Shown here in pieces: positions 46,793 through 57,912 of a stretch of 64,000 bases of DNA; position 1 is the first letter of the stretch; every line of letters starts with the position of its first letter. The notes under the pieces are model-generated. The model searched no databases, was not told where the DNA came from, and saw only the letters and a program-made list of their open reading frames with translations. The position numbers and the translations under genes were made by a program. The stretch covers positions 26,150,001 through 26,214,000 of the forward strand of contig NC_084896.1 of assembly GCF_958979055.1 (NCBI RefSeq). Reading direction: 5' to 3'. This stretch comes from Alnus glutinosa. Lineage: Eukaryota > Streptophyta > Magnoliopsida > Fagales > Betulaceae.

Positions 46793-47397
46793 ATCCCTAT
46801 CGCGTGGCTAGGGCATTGAAGTCCAACGAGGTTGTGGCTTGAAGCGACAGAACCGGAGGAGGCCGGCAAACACCATAGAGGGGCGCGTGTCGTGCTGGCT
46901 CCGGCGGATAGACACAGATCTGGCTTTAACAGTAGATGGAGAAAGAAGAAAGCCCCACCAGTTATCACCGGTGCTGCTTCCTGATGCCTTCCTGCCTGAA
47001 AAAACCGAATAGAAAAAACAAACAATAACATCATAGCCCTTGAAGGACTAGGAGAAGATCCAACTCCACTGGATCTATCCAGGGAGAAACAAAACTCCAT
47101 AGCCTAAAACAGACTAGGAGATAACCAAAACAAGAAACCTAAACCACCATGGGAGGAGGGAAGCATGGCGCCTCCCTCCTCCCCGAACGCCGATCTTGCC
47201 CTCCTCTCTCTTTCTCTAAGCTCTCTCAAACCCTAGCGGCTGAAGAAGGATAGTAGCACTTAATTAGAGGCAAGCTATTAGTAGATGTCCTAAAATATGA
47301 TAAATAACATTAAACTAACAGTTTTATGATACTCTAGAACTTGAAATCTTTTGCAAACTCAGATAATGCCAAGAATGTGTTAAAGTATTTATTAATG

Positions 47398-47891
47398 CCT
47401 CATTTGGTTCCCTTACGAAGAGGAATACTGATTCCTCTCAAAGATGAAAGGAATAATTATTCAAATGGGAATATACTACATTTTCCAAAAAAAAAAAAAA
47501 AAAATCACTCTTATTTTTTATTTTCTTTCAATTTTTTTTTTCAAAAAAGAAAAAATAAGAAGAAAAAAACAAAACCCAACCCCCTACACAGTGGCTGGCC
47601 AACCATCCATTGAGGTGGTTAGCCAGCCACAAAGGGCGCCGGGGGTGGTCGGCCACCCACCATCTTTCAATTTTTATTTTTTTATTTTTTAATGTAAGTT
47701 TTTTTTTCAAAAAAAAAAAAAATAATGTGAGGTTTTTTTTAATAATTTTTATTGGATTCCAATTAAAGTGTATGTATTGTTACCAAACTAAATATTAAGA
47801 ATAATCATTCCACTCCACTATCTTTTATTCATGGGAATAACTATTCATTTTTCCCAATGGAATACTTATTCCGCAAACTAAACGAGGCTAA
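47398..47891. mobile_element. Non-autonomous inverted-repeat element with GC core
   Basis: The left end gcctcatttggttccc and the right end (reverse-complement) agcctcgtttagtttgcgg are related. Inverted words ggaataattattc / gaataactattc follow, and a GC-rich core (gtggctggccaaccatcc .. ggtcggccaccc) lies at 47590-47660 between A- and T-runs. No exact target duplication was seen. Confidence 0.6.
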
Positions 47892-47934
47892 GTGATTAAT
47901 TCTTCCTTCCAGAATCAAAACCAAATGAACCTCT

Positions 47935-48330
47935 TTCTATTAGTTTAAGCTTTTAAGATAAGTGGTGATTTAATATGGTATCAGAGCAGAGGTCTTGAGT
48001 TTAAACTCTGTCTCTTTCATTTACCTTACATTTCAATTAAATATTCCACGTGGGCCTCACCTATTAAAAGGGAGTTTGAGCTCAAACGTGAGGAGAAGTG
48101 TTAAAGTATTGATTAAGTAATTAAATTTACCTCTTCCTTTCAACTTAAGCTTTTAGGATAAGTGATGATTTAATATAGTATCAGGGCAGAGGTCTTAAGT
48201 TTGAACCATATCTTTTTTCATTTACCTCACATTTCAATTAAATATTCCACGTGTTGGGTTTCACCTATTAAATCAACTTAAGCTTATGAGACAAATAGTG
48301 ATTTAACAATATGCAATTAGGTTTAATTAA
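47935..48330. repeat. Tandem copies of the TTAAGC..TGGTATCAGAGC repeat family
   Basis: Two copies (units starting about 47940 and 48125) carry cttaagctttta(g/a)gataagtg, gtgatttaatat, (t)ggtatcagagcagaggtctt and catttcaattaaatattcca. A third partial copy begins at about 48270. This is the fullest form of the family seen in the MCCB intron and CYP707A introns. Confidence 0.65.
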
Positions 48331-48825
48331 ATCTTGCTTATAATGAACAAGTTGTTTTGGGTGAGAACCCAATCTAACCCAGACAGTTTGGCTATGAAGT
48401 TGCATAATTTGTAATGGTTTATAATAATTGGATAAGCTGGTGAATTTGGTTGGACCAATGATAAAAGTAATTATCTTAGATATAGTCATGCCCTGTTTAT
48501 TAAATTATTAAATTTGTCATTCCTTATCAGATTAAACTTTTGGAATAAATTATAATTTAACATGTTACCAGAATTCGCTCGGCGGTTTAAATCGCTAATA
48601 GACACTACAACAATATAAGACAAAAGAACATATGGGAATGGCTCTACTTTGACCAGTGAAGACGGCCCATCTTGTGAGATTATATGCAAGCTAATTTGCA
48701 TTGCGATAAACTTTTCAAAAAGACCAAATAGGGATTTGCTTTAAAGTTTGGCAGGCTTAAAAAATGAACGGTTCCAATTGCCACTCGGTTAGATGCTTAT
48801 GGTTGTGGAGGGCAAAAACCACAAC

Positions 48826-49330
48826 AAGAAAATCACCCTCTACTATGATATTATTGAGCCTCTCATCAACTGCGTGTTTAATAGCGAGTAGCACGACCCT
48901 AACCTCACCCACAAAAGGATCCCTTGAGGGAAACTTTTTCGTTCAAGCAAAGAGAAATTTTTCAAAGGAATCTCGACAAGTAACAACCCCAAGGAAAACG
49001 AGTCACAAATCGCCACAATAAGAAAATCACCCTCTACTATGATATTATTGAGCCTATCATCAACTGGGTGTTTAATAGAGAGTAGCACGGCCCTAGCCTC
49101 GCCGGCAAAAGGATCTTCCAAGGGAAATTTTTCTGTTCGAGTAAAGAGAAATTTTTCAAAGGAATCCCGACAAGTCGCAACCCCAAGGAAAACAAGTCAC
49201 CAATCGCCATATCAAAATTGATTTTGAAGGAGTTTTCCAGAGGAGGCAACCATTTCTCAATCTTTAAACTCGAGAATTGAGCTCTAAGACTTAAGAAGTT
49301 CTCTATGAAGCCTTTTAGCTTGTTCAACCC
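48826..49330 (-). pseudogene. LINE RNase H fragment with 194-bp tandem duplication
   Basis: On the minus strand, 49330-49210 reads WLPPLENSFKINFDMAIGD, the start of a LINE RNase H domain. A 194-bp unit then occurs twice (starts 49020 and 48826, plus-strand order reversed) with LLVEIPLKNFSLLE / LVGIPLKNFSLLE and VEGDFLIVAI. Frames are disrupted and the fragment is dead. Confidence 0.65.
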
Positions 49331-49396
49331 ATAGGATCGAGTAGGGGGGAGAAATTACATGAGTCACATTGTTCATCTGAAGCCATATAATATATA

Positions 49397-50282
49397 GGGA
49401 TTATTGCACCATTGGTTCCTGAGGTATGCCATAATTACAAATCACTCCTTATGGTTTAAAAAGTTCATGGAAGGTCTTTGTGGTAAACTATAATTACAAA
49501 TCGATCCCTGGAGTCAAATTTCGTTAAAATTTTTGATAGATTCTATTAAATGCCACGTTAACGCCACATCAAATCAATAAGATGACGACATGTATCCATC
49601 TTAATAAAAAAAAATATGAATTTATTAAAAAATAAGTTTTTTTTTTTTCAAAAAATTATATTAAAATTCAAAAAACAAAAAAGGAAGGGGTGTGCGCCAA
49701 CCCCATTGGCCTGGGGGCGGCCTTCGGGCAAGCCCTAGACCTTCTAGGGGTGGCCATCGGGTTACCCCTAGAAGGTTCAGGGGTAGCTCGAAGGCCACCC
49801 CCAGGCCACTGGGGGTGGTTGCGCGCCACCCCCGGCCACTAGGGGTGGCCGTGCACCACCTTCAACCACCTCTGGGGGTGGCCACGGCCTCCTAGAGGCT
49901 GGGGGTGGCCATCGGGCCACCCCCAGAAGGTCCAAGGGTGGCTAAGCACCACCCCCGACGGTCATGCGCCACATTGGCTTCCCTTTTTTGTTTTTCTTTT
50001 TTTTTTTAGAAAATTTTCTTTTTTTAAAAAAAAAAAAGTTTATTTATTTATTTTTTAATAAATTTATATTTTTTTATTCAAATGGATACATGTCGCCATC
50101 TTATTGGTTTGATGTGGCGCTGATGTGACATTTAACAGAATCTGTCAATTTTTAACCGAATTTGACTCCAGTGATCGATTTGTAATTATAGTTTGCCACA
50201 ATAACCTCACATGAACTTTTTAAACCATAGGTAGTGATTCATAATTATGGCACACCCCAATGACCAGTGGTGCAATTATCTC
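49397..50282. mobile_element. Mutator-like foldback element, 886 bp, GC-rich core
   Basis: Inverted arms of about 190 bp start GGGATTATTGCACCA at the left and (reverse-complement) GAGATAATTGCACCA at the right. Flanks TAATATATA (49388-49396) and TAATATCTA (50283-50291) match at 8 of 9 bases. The core (49690-49980) is a GC-rich array of GGGGGTGGCC and GGCCACCCCC words that can fold on itself. No transposase is present. Confidence 0.85.
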
Positions 50283-50465
50283 TAATATCTATATAGTGCT
50301 TGCAAAAAGCAAAAGGCAAAAAGGAGTGAGAACATATTGTACAACAATAACAATGCTTCTTAATAATTAGAGAGATCAGGATTGGGCTTTGAGGACTAGG
50401 CTTTGGCTTTAAGGACGTCAAATTTGAATGGTCAAAATGGGGGACGCGATGTGTGAACATGAATA

Positions 50466-50625
50466 TTATTTAGATTGAGATTCAGTGCAATATCTCTTCC
50501 TTGGTCTGTTTATTTAAAATAAATTGTCCAAATCTCGACAGCACATAAGAGAGAAAGAAAAGTGATTTGCAAACCAATCTCACCGCGTACAAGCTACAGG
50601 AGTGACCATTGGGGGTGGTTGAACG
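50466..50625. repeat. Dispersed repeat, family copy 2
   Basis: Matches 1517-1645 in order (gtgcaatatctct, taaaataaa, agagagaaag, gggggtgg). It is interrupted at 50626 by a hAT element and resumes after 51796 with the duplicated gttgaacc. Confidence 0.5.
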
Positions 50626-51796
50626 TAGGGCCGGCAATTTTGACACGACACGACAACCCGACACGAACACGACACGAAATAAGCGGGTTTGGGTCTACCT
50701 TAAACGGGTTTGGGACATAAACGGGTCTACCCGTTTATCTTAGTTTGGCGGGTCGGGTCCCAGGTCACCCGCGGGTGACCCACCAGACACGATTAGCTTT
50801 TTTTATTTTTTATTTTGTTATATATATATATTATTAAAAAAAAAAAAAGGAAATGGGATTAGATTTAGTGATTTAGAATTTTAGGATTATTAGGTATTTA
50901 GGTAATTTAGGACCGGTTGCCCTAACTTCTCCATTTCTTCAGTTTTCTTTTCTTTCTCCTTCACACCGCGCCGCGTCGCCCCCTCTTCTTCCATTTTCTT
51001 CTTCTTCAGCGCCGCGCCACCCCCGCTGCCACCCCCTCTTCTTCTTCTTCCATTTTCTTCTTCTTCCTCTCGCTAGACCCGTTCGATGCAGCGACGCTCT
51101 CTCTCTTTGGTCTTCTTCAACGCCACCCCTTCTTCTTTAGTTCCCGATGAATGGCAGCGGGGTCGTGGGGGAGTTTGGATGGGGATTGGAGCTGGGGAGC
51201 CCCAAGCGAGCAGTTCGGGGACGTTAGTGGTGCAAATCGGGACGTTTCAGGGACTGACCGGCTGATCCAATGAGTTTGGATTTAGGAGCGAATCACGCCA
51301 GTGGAGTTGAGTTTGAAGGTGAACAAGTGTGCTTGATTGATGAGAAAGTATAGGAAATTGAAGGAATTTAAATCTTGGTTGCTAATAATTTGTGTTTTTA
51401 AATGTGATTTTGGGCTGTATTATTAATTTATTTATGAGCTTTTGACTTACAGGAATACCCTGCCTGCAGTTTAACTTTCAATGATAAACATCATAAACTT
51501 ATATAGCTGATTTTCATTCGATTGTTGTATTGATTTTGCATTTATTTTCTTGATTTTGGAAGAGGCTGAGATTAAGTAGGGTGATTTTTTTCTTTTCTTT
51601 TCCGTAATATATTATATATGTTTGCAGATATATATTTTTTTTTTCCCTTTTTAAACGGGTTGTATTGACCCGATTCGACCCATTATGCTAAACGAGTTTC
51701 ACGGGTCGTGTCGGGTGACCCGTAAAATAGCCGTGTCGTGTCGTGTTTGGGTCTAGCTTAAACGGGTCGTGTCAAGTACACATTTTGCTAGCCCTA
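50626..51796. mobile_element. hAT-like element, 1171 bp, with gene-like interior
   Basis: The termini TAGGGCCGGCAAT and (reverse-complement) TAGGGCTAGCAAA are inverted. Flanks GTTGAACG (50618-50625) and GTTGAACC (51797-51804) match at 7 of 8. The ends carry many ACGACACGAC and inverted GTGTCGTGTCGTG words and AAACGGGT words. The interior (about 50915-51330) is different: CT-rich, leader-like, GC-rich and codon-like, followed by AT-rich sequence. It may be captured host DNA. No transposase was recognised. Confidence 0.75.
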
Positions 51797-52270
51797 GTTG
51801 AACCACCCGTAAGTCTAACAACTACTCCTTTGTTTCTTTTTCCTATATGTTGTCGCAATATTGATCATTCATTTTAAATAAATGGCGTAAATAAGAGCTA
51901 TTAATTGCACCCGGTTCAATACACTAGGTATTAGACCGGATCTCCATCTTTTTTCTTCCTTTATGGTTGGAACTTGGTTTGGTTGTCTACGGAAAACCAT
52001 GCATGCAACGGAGTCAATTGGTTTAAGACAAATCAATAACTTTTCTATGTTTTATTTGGGAAAATGCCATTCAGGTCCTCGGGATTTTTTATTTTATTTT
52101 TACCTGGATAATAGTTTTTTTTTTTAGAAAAAAGACCGAAAAAATACGTAAGTCTTAAATTTAAAATATCGGTAAACTCATGTCTTAAATTGGTAAATTG
52201 AAAACCGAAATCTAAATTCTATTTCAAAAAATAAAACCTCCAAAACTATACATAGAATAGATTGAGATAT

Positions 52271-54190
52271 CACTACCAAAAAATAACTAATTCTTAACGG
52301 TTTTTTTCTAGACGGTTTTAAAAATCGTCTAGAATTAAATTTTTAATGACTTTTTTTGAAAAGCGTCAGGAATTAAAAAATTTACAGACAGTTTCTTTTA
52401 AAACCGTCGTGAAATTTGTTGACGGTTTGGGACAAACCTCTCTTCTCCCCTTTTCTTCGTTCATCTTTCTTTTCGATCTTTTTCTCAAACCAAGAGAGGT
52501 GATTTTTTATTTTTTATTTTTTGGTTGTTTCTTGTAATTTTTGGGTGCGATTGTTTATCTAATACACCATGCACTCAGATCTCTCACTTAGGGATTCTAT
52601 TCTTTTTGGATTTTACAATATCGATCTGATTTAATTTTTGTTCTTTTTGGCGATTTATGCATTTTCTTTCTAGGTAAGGTACACGAATTCGTCACCGTCG
52701 GTACGTCTCTTATTTGTGTCTTTCAAATTATTATGTATTTTCAAGTTTATTTGATTCTTTTTTATCTAGGTTTTGCAAGAAGAGGGGACCAAACTCGTTG
52801 GAGAAGTGAAGCACCGATCGCTGCTAGTGGAGCCTGAGAACTTGTGTGAACCGAAGAGACCCAGAAACTTGTATGCTTTTGACGCCGGTGAAGCAGAGAC
52901 GTGACCTTCGGCAATTGGGACCTGGTTTCTGGCAACTGGTTTGTTGTCCTGTTGATGATCTTTCGGTGGCGTGAACAAGGATGAAAAGAAGAACGTAGAA
53001 GCTATGATAAAAAAATAATAATAATAATAAGGGGTAATTACCTTTTCCCCTCATGAACTACCGGCCTGTGTTATTTTGCCCCCACGAACTATCACTTCGA
53101 CCAAAAGAGAGCATCAAACTACTATTTTTACACACTTTGCCCCCTTCCGTCAGTCTAATTCATGCAAAGACTTAAATGCCCTAACTCAATTTAAAAAATG
53201 ACCTAAATACCCTCATCTTAAAAAAAAAAAAAAAAAAAATGAAGGAAAAGGGGGTGGCGGTAGCCACTCCCTGACGTGGCCTGGTGGCCTGCGAGCCACC
53301 CCGGCCTAAGGGGTGGCCGCACAGCCTCCCCAAAACCTGGGGTGGCTCGCAGCCACCTCGGAAGTTGGGTGGCCGCGCGGCCACCCTAGAAATGACCTAG
53401 GGTGGCCGGGGTGGGCCGTGAGCCACCCCAGAGGTGGCCGGAGCCACCTATGGGGGTGGCTCTCAGGCCACCTGGCCACCTCAGGGGTGGCGGGGTTTTC
53501 CTTCAGGTGGTTTTTTTTTGTTTTTTTAAAATATATTAATTTTAATATTTTTTATTAATTACTGTAGAGGGCATTTTGGTCTTTAAATCAAATTAACGGA
53601 AAAAAAAAAAAAATGACATATTCCATCCAAGTTAACGGGATTCCTGACGGAAGGGGGCAAAGTGTGTAAAAATGGTAGTTTGATGCTCTCTTTTGGTCGA
53701 AGTGGTAGTTCGTGGGGGCAAAATGACACAGGCCGGTAGTTCATGGGAGAAAAGGTAATTACCCCTAATAATAATGGGCTAGTTTGGCAAACTATTTTCA
53801 TTCTCACTATATTTCTTTTCACTTCTTTCAAAAATATTAAATCAAAAAGATTTTAACTTTTTTACACTTTTTATATCACATCAATAATTTTTTAATATTA
53901 TTCAAATAAAAAAATTCACTACAAAACAAAACTTTTTGGCTTTTCTATAAAACATTATCAAATTTTATATCACATCAATCACTTTTTACTATACAATACA
54001 CAAATATTGATTCTGGACGGTTTGGGCAAAACCGTCCAGAATTGATTCCTGACGGTTTTGCCCAAACCATCGGGAATTAAATTTACCGACGCTAGATTCC
54101 GGACGGTTTCAAACGGTCCAGAATAAACTGTCAGGAATTGATTCCTGACGGTTTTTCAGGAAGTTATGGACGGTTCAAAACAGTCCAGAA
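52271..54190. mobile_element. CACTA (En/Spm)-type remnant with subterminal repeats
   Basis: The left end CACTACCAAAAAATA at 52271 is followed by many direct and inverted copies of GACGGTTTT / AAAACCGTC (52297-52430). A matching block lies at 54007-54190 with TCCTGACGGTTTT and CCGGACGG words. This is the layout of CACTA subterminal regions. The 3' terminal GTAGTG was not found, and the body is interrupted by the foldback element at 53031. The part at 52770-52980 may be non-transposon or captured sequence. No transposase seen. Confidence 0.6.
53031..53765. mobile_element. Mutator-like foldback element, 735 bp, perfect 9-bp duplication
   Basis: The inverted arms GGGGTAATTACCTTTTC.. and ..AAAAGGTAATTACCCC extend about 130 bp and include GCCCCCACGAACTA words. 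Identical flanks TAATAATAA lie at 53022-53030 and 53766-53774, although the left flank lies in a TAA microsatellite, so part of the match is expected. The GC-rich core (53250-53500) is an array of GGTGGCC / GGCCACC words. Confidence 0.85.
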
Positions 54191-54200
54191 GTATGATCTT

Positions 54201-54295
54201 TTGCCACCCCAAGACACAACTCTTGACCACCTTACCTATGTGGCAAGGTGGTCCCCTAGTTAGGATGGTCATGAATTGTGTCTTGAGGTGACAAT
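54201..54295. mobile_element. Small hairpin MITE
   Basis: TTGCCACCCCAAGACACAA at the left pairs with TTGTGTCTTGAGGTGACAA at the right. The centre pairs CCACCTTACC with GGCAAGGTGG. It is a near-complete palindrome of about 95 bp. Confidence 0.65.
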
Positions 54296-54631
54296 GTATT
54301 ATATCTCGAATAGATTACATCGATTTTTCTTAAAATTCTAAACAAGAAATGATATTTGTACATCTATTGTACATCTCTTTTTTAATTTAACCATTGGATT
54401 TGTAGAAGAGTAATGTTTCTTACACAAATTTTGCACAACTCTAACTATTTTTTTTTATGATCAACCATTGGATTTGTTTTCCTACATGTGAGCCTTAAAT
54501 ATTTAATGGTTGATCTTAAAAAAATGTTGTTAGAGTTATGCAAAAGTTATATAAAAGTTGCTCTTTGTAGAACCCACAAAGACTCACATATAGGTTCTAC
54601 AGATCCAATAATTAATTTAGGAAAAAAAAAT

Positions 54632-54634
<3 letters not shown>

Positions 54635-54675
<41 letters not shown>
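54635..54675. repeat. TA microsatellite
   Basis: A run of about 20 TA units. Confidence 0.85.
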
Positions 54676-54681
<6 letters not shown>

Positions 54682-54941
54682 GTCTCGACCATTTCAAACT
54701 ACATGACATCGTTGAACTATCAGAATTTGACACTCAAGGTAATGCCAACTAGCATCTCTTGATGATTGGTTTTCCAATATATATCACGAAGTTTTTTTTT
54801 CTTTTTTTTCTTTTTTCTTTTGGGGGGGGGGGGGGGGGGGAGAAGGACTTTTGTAAATTCTCTTAAAATATCATCAAATCCAAGAAAGTTAGAAAGTAAA
54901 GCAGTTTTTTTACGTGTTACTTTTTTTTTTTTTTTTTTAAA

Positions 54942-55749
54942 GGGTTAAATACCTTATTGGTACTTGAGTTTTCAACTTTTTAAAATTTAGTACCTAAGTT
55001 TTCATCTGTTTCATAAGTGATTCTTGAGTTTAGGAGTAAAAATTACTTCGGTACTTCTGTTATATTTTTTGTCCAAATATTAACGGTCTGTCACGTGTCA
55101 ACTTCAAAGGTTGACTCGAGGCACTATATAAAAAAATTAAAAATTAATTTTAATTTTTTAACTTTTTTTTTAAAAAGAAAAAAGAAGTCAGCCACCCCCC
55201 TTGGCCACCTCATGCCACCCCATGGTAGAAAAAAAAAAAATGATGGGTTTTGACCCTTGGGGGTGGCTGAACCACCCTGAAGGGCCACAGGGGTGGTTCG
55301 GCCACCTCCAGACCGGCCGACCTAGGGGTGGCCGAACCACCCCCGTGGCCCATGAGGGTGGGCCAACCCTCTAAATTTTTTTTAGAGGCCACCCTCAAGG
55401 GCCAAAACCCATCAAACATTTTTTTTTCCTGCCATGGGGTGGCTGAACCACCCCAGACCGGCCAAGGGGGTGACTGCTCTTCTTTTTTTTTTTTTGCATT
55501 TTTTTAAATTGTATTATTTTGTTATTTTGATATAATTTTTTAAGATTTTTTTAATTTTTTTATATAGTGTCACGTGTCAAGCTCAGCGGTTAACATATGG
55601 CAGACCGTTAATATTTGGACGAAAAATGTAACAAAAGTACCAAAGTGGTTTTTACCCCTAAACTTAGGTACCACCTATGAAACAAATGAAAACTCAGATA
55701 CTAAATTTAAAAAAGTTGAAAACTCAAGTACCAATAAGATATTTAACCA
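54942..55749. mobile_element. Mutator-like foldback element, ~808 bp, GC-rich core
   Basis: Inverted arms of about 190 bp: left GGGTTAAATACCTTATTGG, right (reverse-complement) TGGTTAAATATCTTATTGG, continuing through GTACTTGAGTTTTCAACTT on both sides. The GC core (55190-55480) holds GGGGTGGC / GCCACCCC arrays. Terminal bases resemble the 44203 element. The target duplication could not be fixed because the left flank is a T-run. Confidence 0.75.
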
Positions 55750-56109
55750 TTCTTTTTATTTGTTCTTTGTTATTGCTTTAACCACTACAAGTGTCTCTTT
55801 GAAGTGTAACTGCCAGGTATTTTGAGAATATTGACAAATTTAACAGTAAATTTTAACAGATTATTGTTTATTGAGACGTTTGGAAATTTAGTATCTCTTT
55901 TTTAAAACGGTCGATACTTCAACACTCTTTTGTGAAGTTATCTAAAAAAAAATTATTTAAAATATGTAAAATTAATTAAAATAAATGTGAAAAGCAACAT
56001 TAATCTCTCCGCTAACATCATTAAAAGAAATAATTTTTCTTCCATCTAATGTACAATTTGACAACAAATATATACCAGATAAATGCGTATACGTCTCTAT
56101 TATTAATCA
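55750..56109. other. AT-rich intergenic DNA
   Basis: No gene, RNA or bounded repeat was recognised. Confidence 0.35.
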
Positions 56110-56600
56110 CAATGTTTCATTCAACCTGAAAAGCCCAGTTGCCGGCCTGTGACCCGTCCGACCAATCAGACTGCCAACTGGTCACTGTCCTTATGGAGGG
56201 AGACTCCTACATTGTAATCGTACCAGTTCCTTCCAGTTTTGTGTAGGGCTGGACCACCTCATACTGACACGTGTCGAATGTAAATAGCTAATGGTACCAC
56301 ATGACGTCCGCTTCCCTATGCTTGACGTCACGCTTTTGGCTCCCGCACTCGCGAAGATTCTAGTTCGGATAGATCCGTACACAGCACCGACGTGTGTCCA
56401 CCGATGATGGGAACAACACACAGTGAGGCCATACGATCTCGGTAGGTCGATGATCACAACGGCTCGAACGTGTGAGCTGCAATGCACCGCCGTATCACTT
56501 GGGTCCCGCTCAAGCACATGAAGACCGCCGACAAAACTAGATTCGCCTCAGAGATCACGAAATGACAGAGTCTACCCCATGAATTTTTCCTATTCATGAT
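56110..56600. other. GC-richer island with ACGT-core motifs, function unknown
   Basis: This ~490-bp block is clearly less AT-rich than its surroundings and lacks the GGTGGCC arrays of the foldback elements. It contains a CCAAT-box-like gaccaatcag (56159), a palindromic G-box ACACGTGT (about 56270), TGACGTCC-like and TGACGTCA-like motifs at about 56303 and 56324, and GACGTGTGTCC at about 56389. A 108-codon minus-strand frame crosses it with no recognisable domain. It could be a promoter relic, a transposon end or a detached enhancer. Confidence 0.3.
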
Positions 56601-57399
56601 ATTAACCTCCTTACCTCCCCCAACCCTCTTCTTTTTTCTTTTTTTTTTTTTCTTTTTTTTAAATATAAAATTTAAGATGATTTTGCAGCTTGAAAACAAC
56701 AATTACATTCTTATTGAGCTCAACGAAAGTGATGTTAAGCTAAATTTTGATTAAAATTCACAAAAATCATAATTTATCAAACTCTGTTTCTATTTTTTAT
56801 TATAATGCTTGTCAAATTTGTACTCCATATATATTTGCATAGACAATCTTCATTTCTATCTCTTTTTCATACATTTTTATATTCATTTTGTCTGTCTCTT
56901 ATTTTCTCACTCTTTTTCGGTGTGTAGGATGATTTTGAGAATAAAAAAAATAATAAAGCTAGAATAAAATTTATATTTAAATAGAATAGAGTGAGATTTA
57001 GAGAGTTTATTGTGTAATGCTTTTATAAAGTTGCTATTTGAACAAAACAATGTGAATGGCTCGTTTAGGTTTGCGATTTTTTTGTATTATATTTTATTAT
57101 ATTCAAAATTATGATTATCGAAAAAATTTACTTTTTGAAATTTAGAGAACATGAGACAAAATTAGAAAAAAAAAATTGGATAAAACTTTGATTAGAATTT
57201 TAATTAAAAAAACAATCCAAACATGTTTTTGAAAAATAATTAAATATAATAATAAAAAAACAAGTGTTACCCAAATACGCCCGAATTTTTTAGTCAGGTT
57301 TTAGCTAAAGAATAGAGAGTTCACTAAGGGAGTTATTTAAGTTGCTTTTATGAAAGAAAAAAGTGAGTTATTTTGTGTTTAAATAATTGAACCTTATTA
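56601..57399. other. AT-rich intergenic DNA
   Basis: T-runs and AT-rich sequence; no supported gene or element boundary. A word pair shared with CYP707A intron 7 (tttgcgatttttttgtattata at 57072, similar at 62822) suggests a common repeat. Confidence 0.35.
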
Positions 57400-57740
57400 T
57401 AAGGGAAAAATATAAAAAAGTCCCATGAACTAACAACCGATTTTAAAATAACCTCATGAATTTTTAAGTGTGCTAAAGTGGCCCATCAAACTAACAAAAT
57501 GTGTAGAAATTGCTATTTTTTTTAGTATATCCTTATAATACTCAGGTTACGTGTAATATATTTCATTAAAAAATAATAAAAATTTACAATTTTAAAAATT
57601 TAAATTTAAATATCGAGAAAAGAAAATAAAAATAAAAATAAAATAAAAATCTGAAGGGGTAGCTCTAACCATCCCTAGCCAATCCAGCCGGCCCCATTTT
57701 GACCCAAAGGAGCCACCCCTTCAGATTTTGTGTGTATTGT
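57400..57740. repeat. Truncated foldback-element arm
   Basis: The left arm words (gtcccatgaacta, aagtggcccatcaaacta) resemble those of the 53031-type elements. A short GC core (57650-57720) pairs gaaggggtagctc with gagccaccccttc. The right arm is missing. Confidence 0.45.
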
Positions 57741-57912
57741 ATTTTCTAGACCAAAAACCGGTTAATGCTGTTATTAATCTTCATTTTCAAAATTAAAGCA
57801 TGATTAAGAAGAAGAAGAAAAAAATTACTAAAGATACTGTGGAATTCATCAATAATATTATTTTCAGTTATTATACCTTTATGTCATTGATAATTACAAG
57901 ATATTGTATTTA

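Larger units (their letters stand above)
39897..47244 (-). mobile_element. Poly(A)-tailed retroposon split by an LTR retrotransposon
   Basis: A perfect 17-bp duplication, GAAGGATAGTAGCACTT, lies at 39880-39896 and 47245-47261. On the minus strand the element starts near 47244 (gctagggtttgagagagc, GC-rich leader) and ends in an A-tail (T-run from 39895 on the plus strand). Without the inner insertion it is roughly 930 bp and encodes no recognisable reverse transcriptase. It is therefore a non-autonomous retroposon or a copied transcript mobilised by a LINE. Frames at 40113-40373 and 46525-47100 read through it and share GAWSTRTF and ICDLVFSVLVFRCF. Confidence 0.75.

Noticed and set aside
46525..47100. 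191-codon minus-strand frame as a gene
   Set aside because: It reads through a retroposon, shares its second half with 40113-40373 and has no recognisable domain.
52770..52980. Possible exon between CACTA-like blocks
   Set aside because: Short frames on the minus strand show no consistent protein signal, and no splice partners were found.
56191..56517. 108-codon minus-strand frame in the GC-richer island
   Set aside because: There is no domain or start context, and the composition is explained by the island. I kept the island itself as an unexplained region.
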